Shown here: positions 36,601 through 48,600 of the stretch, piece by piece | Layout of the letters: every line of letters begins with the position of its first letter | How positions within the stretch are numbered: position 1 is the stretch's first letter | Source: Incurvaria masculella | Lineage: Eukaryota > Arthropoda > Insecta > Lepidoptera > Incurvariidae | Length of the DNA: 64,000 nucleotides | Direction: 5' to 3' | NCBI GenBank assembly: GCA_946894095.1 | Contig: OX335665.1 | Location: 72,001-136,000, forward strand | Translations under genes and position numbers: made by a program | Notes under the pieces: model-generated | Databases searched by the model: none | Seen by the model: the letters and a program-made list of their open reading frames with translations, nothing else | Told to the model about the DNA's origin: nothing

Positions 36601-39600
36601 GAGCACACGGTCGAGCAGTGTGCTCTGATAGCGGTGGCATCGTCGCACGGCAACATGTTCGATAGGCCGCCGCGCTAGATCAAAGGGCGACCGATTACGT
36701 ACGGTGTTTCCTTTGAAACAATTCTGCTACGAGTTACTACTTTTACTACTTGGTCCATGGAGTAACGGAACCGGTTTGATTCAAGCTCAAGATTCAAACG
36801 CAACAAGCTGAATATAGGTGTCCTGTTCGCTTGCGTTCAGATCATGTGGGCGACTGTTTCACTTATCACAGTTTCACTTATGCTTACATTCATAATTTGC
36901 GGGCTTATAGCAAGCGCGTTCCAGTACGGCGAAAACGGTGATTTGTTAAAAAGGCCTTAAAAAAGGCGCAAACTGTATTAGAAAAGTGCATTGTGTGCTT
37001 AAAACAATCAACATATGCTTGCGATTCAAGCGAGTCCCCGCTTACGTGCACCAATTTTAAAGGTAGAAAAAGTAAAAAAAATTGAATATATCCATGCTAC
37101 ACAGAGCTACTGGATACCGTGGGGGGTACCATATTAGATGAATGTGCTCCTGAAGATTTGCTCGACTACTACTGAACAGCGCACCTTGAGTCCGACGGGC
37201 GGTATGAGCGCGGGCGCCTCGTCCTCCTCCTCCTCCCCCTCCCCCTCGCCGTCGCCGTCCCCTCCTCCGCCGCCGCCGCCCGCCAGCTCGTCGTCGTCGT
37301 CGTCGCCGGCGGCGAGCGGCGCGCGCGTGCGCACCGTCGCATACACCGGCGGGCCCGAGCCCAGCGCATTGCTCGCGCGCAGCGACACCACGTACTCAGA
37401 GTTGCTCTCTGAACAGAGAGGGCCTCGTGTTGCTTTTAACATGATATTTGAAATTGTAGCTCGAATAGTGCTCATGCATAATTATCAACACTTCATATTA
37501 GTAAATGTTGTGTTCGTCTGTAATTAAGAATGTGAGTGTCTATTATTCTCTATTTGTGTTTTTAAAGTAAATTCTTGTCGATAAACCTTAATTAAAAAAA
37601 GACATATGTCCTGACTATTAATTTGGGATGCTAGTTTATCTGTTCACCTTTTTTGCCAGCACATTGACATTTAATAACTGGCAAATATTTCATGACAAAT
37701 ATGTAAAACCCTTTGCAAATAGTGTAACGGGGTTAAGATCATATATACTTATTTACTCCAAGAAAATTCAACATATTATGTTGAGCACGGTAAGTTTAAC
37801 ATAAACCCTGGGAGACTAAAATTCCTAAGGATCATAACCTAAAATTCAACAAATATTGTCACATTGTTCAAATAACAACAATAGAATGGAATTGTTTGCT
37901 GTAGAAGTAGTTGCAATAATATGACTTTCAGCTTTGAACTTGGTACTTATTCAGTGTTGAGTTCCTCGAGATGCTCTATTTGGCCCAATTCTTTTTAATA
38001 TATCTCAATGCTCTTTCAAAATTTTCTTGAAGCTCCTGATAGTTTAGACTATATTCCTAGCCAAAGTACATGTTATAAAATGGTGTTTATGTTGTTTATG
38101 TATTTGTATGTTAGGGTTTGTCCAAATGAAAAAAAAAATGCACACATATTCATACATGAAACACTGATGTCAAATTTAAATGATAAATTAGAAACAGTCA
38201 TACAAATAGGAATAAACCTAATTTATATGGTATGTATCTTTGTAGGTAATCAAGGTATTAAAAGGGAGTGGATATGGTATCAGTCCAACCCAATGATCGG
38301 TAAAATGGTAATACAGTACACAACGTAATCAGAATGAATAGGCCCGGGCGAGGACAACATGTTTCTACCCTTCTTTAATCTAAGTGCAAGGGCATGCAAG
38401 AGGCGTAAGAGTGTGGCGAGTGACATACGTAGGTCGCGAACGACGTGACTGCGCGCGTCGTCGGGCAGCACGTGCGAGTGCTCGTCGGGCACGCCGAGGC
38501 CCCACGCCAGCGAGTAGTTGCGCACGCGCACGCCGCCGCCTCCCTCCCCCGCCACCCCCGCCGACCCCGCACCCGACTCGCCCGCCGCCGACCACCACAC
38601 CGAGATCCAGTCGCGGCCGGCCCGCGCTGCGACAACACAAGCGACCTTCAATCACATACACTCAGGCCGATAATTTTTTGTGAGGAGAAATAATAAATTC
38701 ATGTTTCCCAACAAGTATCTGCACATATAATAAAAACCGGCCAAGTGCGAGTCGGACTCGCACACAAAGGTTTTCGTACCATCGTACAAGATTTAACACA
38801 AAAAAATCACGACTTTTGTATGGGACCCCCCTTTAATTTTTATATTTTTTTAATTTTACCTATTTGTTGTTATAGCGGCAAAATGAATACACACTCTGTG
38901 AACATTTCACGAGATACAGCCTTGTGACAGACGGACGGACGGACGGACGGACAGCGGAGGCTTAGTAATAGGTTTCCATTTTCACCCTTTGGGTATCATC
39001 ACTACATAGTATAAAACAAAGTCGCTTTCTCTGTCCCTATATCACTATATCCCTATGTACGCTTAAATCTTTAAAACTACGCAACGGATTTTTATGCGGT
39101 TTTTTTTAATAGATAGAGTGATTGAAGAGGAAGGTTTATATGTATAATAACATCCATTAAATAGTGGAAAAATACTGTTATTTTTGAGTTTTCCAATGTG
39201 ATGTCGTAAAAAAAATCATTTTTTCGGCTTACATTGCAAACGCAGGCTGAACCCTACGAGATTTATCAAAATAACGTACTAAGTATTGTACACATTGAAA
39301 AGGTCTACAGAAAACTCCGCGATGGTATATGTCTATCTCTTATGGATATCCCACAATAACATTTTTTTGTCATTTATTTTTTACGACAAACAATGGCAAA
39401 TTTTCGAAGTGATTTTAACCAATACAGCATTAATCCTTATCCAATTAAATACCTTTAATACCTTTTTGATTTAATATAGATCTATATGGCCCGTTACAGC
39501 ATATGATTTAAATGAATATTTTCGAAGATATTACAAATTTTAACATTGCGGGACGTAGCGTTTCGGGAGCGTGCCTATAAATAGTGCGTCGGAGGCCGCG

Positions 39601-42600
39601 GTTCTCCCTATAGCACTTTGAATTTATTATTTCTCTAATATCTCATTATCATCTAATAATAATATCTAAGTTTTTTTTTATTTCAAATATTTCAATATAG
39701 GAACTCTACGTAAAAAGGGTTTATTTGTGTATCATTGTGTCAAAATAATATTTTTTTAAATGATATTATGCCCGTGCAAAGCCGGGACGGGCTGCTAGTG
39801 GAACAATAAAAATATACATTTCAAATCGAAAATTCAACATCGGTGTATGTACTTCCTAGATGTAGCAACGCAACAAGTAGCATGTTGTAGCAGATGGTCT
39901 CTGACTAGTCTATGTAGGCGCCTGAAGAGCCTTACCCTAACCTGGATCCAGATCTAAAGGGATAGGAAGTCTAACAACTTAAGACAGCTCTAATGTTTTT
40001 GTCAGGGAGTAGGCAAAGGACTTTTCCATACAGTCGTCCTGCAAACTAAACTACGCGGTCCTGTCACAGGATATTTGTCTCTCTTCTTCAACAGGTATGC
40101 ATATCTTTCTACATGCTCTTTGATTATAGGTTAGATTTTAAAAATTACTGGACAAAACATGATAAGCAGATATGATCAGTGATAGCTACTATCGATAATT
40201 ACTATCTATTCCAATGCACATGTACATGTACCCTGTACACCGTCAACCACTCACTGAACCCTAAGCACTTAGCATTAAGAGTGCACACTCGCAACTACCC
40301 ACTGTAGCCAAATGAAGAAATGGAGTCAACACTGACTCCTTAGCAGTCCAGGCTAGGTTGGGGGCACCACACTCGTCTAGCTCTTGCGGTGCCTTCTCCA
40401 CCGTCACCCACCCACTGAAAGTAACTTAGCCAATGGCATTTATAGCTTACGCCCGCATTTACCCACTCTACCCAAAATGAAGAAATGGAGACAACACTCA
40501 CTCCTGAGCGGTCCGGGCTCGGTGGGGACGCGGCTCTCGTCTAGCTCTTGTGGCGCCGTCTCCACCGTCACCCACTCGCTGAACGGGCCTGAGCCGTTGG
40601 CATTCAAAGCGCACACCCGCACCTACGCATGACACACAACTACATACAGCATGATGGCAACACTTACTTCTATGAGTGAGAAGAAGATTATTTAAAGATT
40701 AAAATTTGATAAATTAAAATTTAAAGATTAAAATGAAATTTGATTGAGAAGAAGATTAAAATTAAAGTGTAGTTATAGTTTATTTTCAAAATCTAGACTT
40801 AAGTGAGCCTCTTGCCATGATATTGACAAATAATGAACTTTTATGCTTTCATGCTATTGTATTTAATTTTAAATTTTTTGACGATTACAAGTGTTCCCTG
40901 CGTCCCAAAGGAGGATTCATAAATACAAATACAAATTTGCATGACAATTTTTTTTTTTCTGACTGTTCTACGTTAGACCATTTTCAAGTTCCATCGGCTA
41001 AGAGGCTTAAGGCAAATGATTCCCTTAAATTTCCTGTTTCTGAAAATCGGGCACTTTTAGAAATAACACTGTAAAAGTATTGAAAGTATCCCGTGTAAAA
41101 ATAATGTATAAATGTAAAACAGAACTCATCCAAACCCCTATTGTTTTAAAAACTATTAAAAACAATGCAATACATTGCAACAAAATTACTTTTTGCATGT
41201 AAAATAACATCCATTTTGTTAGTATCAAACATTATACAAGAATAATAAAATAATCAAAGCGTAGTTTTTAATGATCATCGAGAACTCTTTTGTCTTCTTT
41301 TTATTATCAATAAAAATATTTCTTAAGTTTTTCAAAAATGTGTTTGTATTGCCTAGCTTCAGAATGTCAATAAATGCAGTAAATGGACTAAATAAAAAAA
41401 TATTTTTTTCCCGCTGACAGGATGACGTGACAAATTCCGGCGAGCACATTCATGACATTATGTTGATAGGTACGCGCGCCTTAACTGAAACCTCCGAGAA
41501 TATATCAAAAGCCTTCATGTTATTTATTTATTTTGATGTTTTTACCCAAGCTATGAATGGTATAGTCTATGAGATAGGTATATAATATAGTCTATGTGTG
41601 TAGGTGTGTGCAGCGGTACCTGGTAGGCGGTGGCGCGCTCGAGGCGGCGCAGCTCGGCGCGACGCGCGTCCGCTGGCGTGGTGAGCGAGTCGGCGCGGCG
41701 GCGCGCGGCAGCGGCGGCGGCGGGAGCGGACGCGGCGGGTGCAGCGAGCCGGTAGCGGATCTTGTAGCCGGTGAGAGGCCCGCGGTGCGAGCGCGCCGGC
41801 GGTGCCTCCCACCGCACCAGGATCGACTGCACCGGGAACCCAGCGTTGTGAGTACGTTAGGGGATTCTAACAGAAACACCTCCAGCTACCGACAGCCTTG
41901 TTCATCGATAACACCACAAATGCGACCAAGGCTAAGTCGCATCCTCTGGGGAGCTCTAGAAATGGAGAGACTGACTGGACAATGGTGGAGAGACTACCAT
42001 GAGACAGAATCTTTTCACGTTAATGCACTACAATAGTGCAGAGTTCATAGTACACACCACTCTCGCGCAACACACACACTTATTCTTTATTTTGTCCGTC
42101 GTCCACAGCATGTAGTGTTCTACTCTAGTGCAGTGTTCACAAAAGTATCAAATGTGTGTGTTGCTTTTATTTCTTCTGTGTATATTACTCTGAAAAATTC
42201 GTGGGAAGCCCAACCAGTAGGTAGGGCTTCATTCCAACAAGTTGGTGTCAACACGATGCCTGCGTCGGCCTAGTGTGTTACCGCCCAACCCAACATATAC
42301 ACAAAAGTGCTCGAGTACAGGTCGCGATTCGCACCGTAGAGGTGTGCGGCGCGGCGGTGACGTTGGCGGGCGGCGCGGCGGGCGCGTCCTGCAGCGTGCG
42401 CGCGCGCACCTCGGGCGATGGCGCGCCGCCCGCCGCCGCCGACACGCGCACCGCGTACAGCGTGGCGGCGCGCAGGCCCCCGATCACGTGCTCCGTCGCG
42501 CCCGCCGCCGACCACGCGTACTGCTCCCGCCCACTCTCCACCTATCCACCCCACGACAATACAAACGTGTACAGACTAGGCACACAATTTTAATAATAAT

Positions 42601-45600
42601 GATAAAAATTACCTAAATTAAACTTTAATATCCTTTGATAATTTACTATACTATACAGAAAAATGTGTATTAGTCTGCTAATAGATAATGGCATTGGAGC
42701 AATCACATGAAATAGAGAAATCTGCGACATGATTTGTGTTCCCAAAACACAAGCACTTGTCATTTATGTATTTAATGGAAAGCTAAATTACAACTTATAT
42801 ACAAAATAGACAAAGTAATTGTCAAAAGCCAAAAATGTGTTTTCAGAGTTCACAGATTAAAAACCTTAATTCATTCTAAACTTAAATTAGGCATGAAATT
42901 GAGCTTATAATTGTACAAAGGTTTTAATATTAAGGATTTAAGGTGTGAAGGTGTGAGGGTGCGTGGGTTATTGTCAGGATAACTAAGGGTGTATAAGGGT
43001 GTATTTGGATGTGTGGGTGTAAATGTGGGGTGTAAATGATTTCTTTGTTTTATTCCTTCTTTGATTAAAATTAATTCTATGTTGTGCGAAGTTGACATGC
43101 ATCAGGGTGTAGGTGTGCATGGGTTACCTCCGTCCACTGCAGACGGTACTTGTCGGCGGGCGCGGCGTCGGCGGGCGGCGCCCACTGCACGCGCAGCGCC
43201 GCCGGGCCTGCGCCCTCCGCGCGCACGTCCCGCGGCGCGCCGCGCGCCCACTCCTCCGCCGGCGTGTGCACCTCCACGCTCTGCCGCCGCACGCACACAG
43301 ACACGCTCTCATCACTATGCTCTGCTACCAAAACATCTTTAGTCTGCGGTTCTTTTTTATACCATACAGAGTGTATTTTTTTTTTTTTGGTGGGATCAAA
43401 ACTGCTTGAACCAGGGGCCAGACGGTTGAGCTACCGGGGTCTTTACGCCCCGCTATGGAGCCATGAGCTTTGTCAATCAGAAGCATCCACAACCCACTTT
43501 TGAACCCCCACCTTGTGACCTGCTAAGATACGTGCTCATAGCCTCAATTTTCAAATAGTATTTTAAATGGTACAAAACAGCAATTAATTTTTAAAAAAAA
43601 TGGCACTGCTCCACTATAACTGTCATGCGCGCCAAGGCAGGGATGTTACCTCTGACTGGTTCACTTTAATGAAACATTATTGAGGATTTGCTGGTAGTCT
43701 GAGGACGAAGGCCTCGTTAACATTAACTCTTGTCAAACTATCGGCTCTTTCAAGTCGAGAATCAAGGAGTTTTATTTAAATGAAATCTAAATATACTATT
43801 TTTATCGCTGTACATCTTTCTTTTTATTATCATCAAAGAAATAGGTATATATTTTTGTTTTGTTTTAATTTGTTCCTAAATTGTGGATATACAATATATA
43901 TTTTAGTATATTGTATTATATATATTAGTTTATTTTATTCAAAGTATGCTTGTATTGTCATGTAAATTATGGTTTATGTATGTTTATACTGTATGTATAT
44001 ATTTTTATTTTATTTGCTTTATTATTTTCCTTTCAAATTGCTATTGTGTACCTATCTACAGATATTTTAGATTGTCTCTCCTCATCACCCCAAAGGTTGA
44101 CTGGAAGAAATCACTCCTAGTGATAAGTCCGCCTTTGTGCAATTTTGTTGTTGTTTCGAATTGTTTTTGTAATTGTACTTGTTTTCTATTGCACAATAAA
44201 GAATTTATTCATTCATTCATTCATTCAACATTACTTGGATCGCTAAAAGGGTTGCCATGGCTGTAGACAGACTCACCTCGGAGGGCTGGGAGGCGACGGC
44301 GGCGGCGGCGGCAGCGGCGGGCCGCGTGTACGCGACCACGCGGAACTGGTAGTCGGTGTCGGGCAGAAGTGAGGCAACGTTCATCTCTTGCACGGCTCGC
44401 TCCGTGCGCAGCACCCGCTCTCTGCACACCGACACCACGCATCAAACAGTTCAGACGTTCAGTAATGAAGGCAATGCAAACAAAGCAAGCATTTTTCTGT
44501 GTCATATGTCCAATCACTTTGATAGTACATGGATCTGTGAACCGCGAGAGGCAACGACCTGTGTCGGTACGGGAAAACTCTTGCGTTAATGAAACCTTGG
44601 CCGAGAAAGACGAAACAAGTGGAGGAGAAAGTGTTGGTTTCTGGGGAACCGGGAACTCGTGCACTACGAGTAAGTGGGTCTTAGTTGTGTTTAGTTTAGT
44701 AGGCGGGCGCTGGGATGAGCGGAACAACCAAGGCGTAACGGCGCCAAAAGAGGCTACGGTTTTTGAACACATTGAAGACAATGTACCGCCTTCATATTAA
44801 AAGCCTCATACATAATGTATGCATTATGTATGCATGTAATTATATTGACATAAGTTCTAGTCAACAAACTACTAACTAGAGTCCTATGTTCTCACCTCTC
44901 GCTGCCTTTGACCCTGTAGACCACGGCGTAAGCGAGAACGTCGTCGGCGCCCTCTGGCGCGTCCCAGCTCAGCGTCACGAAGCGGTGCTTAACGATGACG
45001 GCGCGGAGAGCCCGCGGCGCCGGCCCCTCGCCCCCCGCCCCGGCAGCTGCACCACCCGGGGACCACACATCCGTTAGCGCATTGCCCTCCGCGCCACTCT
45101 CCGGGTGCTCCCAGCGCTCCGGGTGGGAGTCCGCGTCGGGAGCGAGAGTGAACGCGGAGGAGGTCTCGCCGAGAGAGTCGGGCGGGTCGAACTCCCGGTC
45201 GGGGGAGTCCACGGGAGATCCGAGGTCGTGGCCGGAGTCGTCGTCGTCGTCGCTGGGCGGGGGGAGGTCCTCGTCGGAGAGTAGCGTGGTGAGGATGTGG
45301 TGGGAGTCGAGGCGGGGGTGGGGGCGGGGGGGCGTCGCCCGGCGGCCGATGTCCTGCAGGGTGAAGGGCAGCTCCGTGTTGCCGGAGCTGCGGAGGGAAT
45401 TGAGGAAGCTCCGGGGGTCTATGGGGGCGCGGTCGCCGCTCGCCGGAGCCGGAGCCTTGCTGCGGCCGCTCGCCTTGCTTTTTGGCTTCGTGCTCTTTTT
45501 AGGGGCTTTCTTGGGTAGATCTGAAAGAAAGTGAAACAAAAAGAAAAAATAAACAAAACAAACCAAAAATTAAATTATAATAAATAACGCAAAGAACATA

Positions 45601-48600
45601 ACATGGAATACAAAAAAAAAATGCAAAATGTTCGTCCAAACAAATAAATTAAACAAAATATAAGGTTGGTTGGAAGCCATCACACCATGGTTGTGAATGA
45701 GGTAGGGTTAATGGGTGGTGTGTAGGAGATTTTCAGCATAATGCAGAAAAGTGTAACTTCCCTCGAACATGATCGCCTGTATGGACAAAGCCCTGAAAGC
45801 ACTTTTGACGAATTGAGCAGACATGCATAGAATCAACTGTCGTAGGAAATCATTTACCAGATTATAGTAATTGATAAACATTAATAAAAATAATTACTAG
45901 TCACTTAAAAAACAACAATACAATACAAAATATAGAATTCATTAATATAGAGTAATGAATAAGCTTTAAACTGCAAGTGGTTATATTAATAGAATTAATC
46001 AATTCATTTCAAGGTGTGTTGTGCGTTCGCGTGTCAAGTATTGTGCGGGCGCAAGCTTGACAGAACGCACGCTTATGCGGGCCGGAAGATTGTGCGGACG
46101 TCCGCACAATTTTAAGGTGCTGTTTTAAATATATAGATCGAATCCTCAGGTCCTGATTGGTTCACTGGTGAAATATGGGCGTTTCCAAATGGACGTCCGC
46201 ATAATACTTGTTTTGGTCTAGTTCGGTTAACACACGCTAAATTTTTAGTTCCAGAGTGTGTCCGCAACTGGCGCCACCAGTCCAAAGTGTGTAAATTTTC
46301 GTACGTTTATCAGATTATGCGGACGTCCGCACTTTATTCGTAGTTGGTACAGGAGGAGTGTGTTGAAGTAGGTAAAAAATATAGTATCGTATATTTGTTA
46401 ATGTCAAGTGTGTAAATGTTCGTACGCTCATCAGATTGTGCGGACGTCCGCACTTTACTTGCAGTTGATAAAGGAGGGGTATGTTAAGGTAAGTAAATAG
46501 ATTAGTTTTCGTACGGTTGGTAAGGTCTGCAGACGTCCGCACTTGATTTGCAAGCGGTACTGGAGGAGTGTGTAGTGAGTTACAAAATTTGCGTATTTAA
46601 GCAATGAATATAATAAATATGCGAGATATAAATGAAAACGAATAAATGAGTAAATATTTTATTTACCTTAACATCATTATTTAATTTGAATCAAAATTAA
46701 CTAAAACTATTAACTGCGTCTTTCGTCATTATTTTTAAAAAAATATTAAAAAACTTGAACTCTCAGAATACGTAAAACTCAAATTTATAAAAATTCTTAC
46801 AGTGATAATAACATAGTTTTAAAAGTAGTACCAAGACCGTAAGTAGTATCAAGTAGAATGCAAGCAGTACCATGGTTAGAAACCCATGGTAAGCTGTAGG
46901 TTCCCTTCCCCTAATAGGTGGTAGGGTTAAACCCGCCCGGATTGGTACCACCGCATTGGATGAACCGCTTACTTGATAACTATGCTTGAACCGGCAATGA
47001 TAAATTATCCGTGTCCTCGCGAACCACGCTCAGCGAGGCACCATACCAGCGGATTTGCGGACTATTTCTGAGCTATCGAGTTTGTTCAAATGACGCTTGA
47101 AAACTTCCAGGTTATAGGTATTATTTCCTAACCCGCCGGCAGACAGTTCCATTTCTAGGCGGTGCGGCAGAGAAATGAGTTTGAGAAACGGTTCGATATC
47201 AAAAGCCTTATGTCAACCACAAGAGGGTGCTCAGATTCTCTGTGGCTGGTGCTCTGGATATAGGTAGAATGGGGAGGAATAAGGGATGCAAGTTCCATAG
47301 AGTAACGTCCATGTTAGTACATGTAGAACAGACTAAGCGACTCCACAAACCGTCTGTGGCTCAGGGACTCCAAGCCAGCAGTGAATTGTGGGTCCCAAAT
47401 AAGACGGACCGCTCGGCGCTGAATTGAACCCAAGGATGCCAACAGGTACTGGGGACTACCTTCTCATATGTGGCTACAGTAATCTCTATATCAATGTTGT
47501 CATAACTTCAGCATTTCTTATCCTTATTCTATGTAGGTAGCACTATTGAAATATCCTTCAAGTACGAAGGAACAAAAGGGATCAGACTGCACACTCATAT
47601 TTTCTTACTGGCATTAACTAAAACCTGACCTGTCACAGTTTACCCGAACCAATTAAAAAAAATCTTATCCAGAAAATTTTTAAAAGTTTAAAAAAAATAT
47701 GTATGATAATTTATTTTTAAAATACATGTGACAATACAATTGAGCAATACCGTTTTTTCAAAGTAATAAAAAGTAACTAAAACTAATTAAATAAAATGAA
47801 ACTAAGAAAAATATCTACTCTTTCTTTTTTTTTAAGTTTTCCGAAAGCTGCATGCTGCATTGCCCCGCTGAATAGCAAGTGCTATCCGTTGTCGAAGAAA
47901 TATTTTTTAGTCTTTGCCTACGGATGATTCAAATAATTTAGAGCCTAAAATATGGACCAAATTGTGGGCTCTTTTGCTATCTTTTTTTGAACCTAGGATA
48001 TATTATGGTCATTCAATTAAAGTGCTGATTTTTCAATAGACTGATAAACGGCCAGATACCTGTTCGACGGATTTATTTACGCTTCTGCTTATCCATTCGA
48101 TAAAGTGATTCCATACGTTTATTAATAAAATTATAGTCAGATTATTTTGATAGAAGATATAAGCGGCAATGACTATCCGTCTTTTGACAAACGTGAATTT
48201 GTACTATCAGTCCTATAAGTCCTATCTAAGTACATATTTGGAGTGATGATTTCTTTCTATACTTTTTTTGCATTTCGTTGATGGCATTATTAATATCTAT
48301 ATCAATATTTTCATAACTTATGCATTTTTACTCTGAAAATTAAAATAAAAAACATGTTTTTATAGCAATGTTAATTTAATAAAGATTTATAAGAGGAACT
48401 TACCTATTTCAATATAATTAGATTTTTTTAATAAGTTAAAAATTACAATGAAGTGAGAAACAAAAAATTTATAATGTAATTTTTTTTTTAACTGAGGAAA
48501 CGGGCACGAGCCATTGTATGGAACTCGATCACCAGATGCAGTCGCTACCTGAAATACACTGTGCTATGCGGGAGTTGTTGTGTAAATCAGTACGGCATTT

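Noticed and set aside
46315..46542. 75-codon minus-strand frame with internal repetition
   Set aside because: It is the translation of the degenerate palindromic repeats, not a gene.
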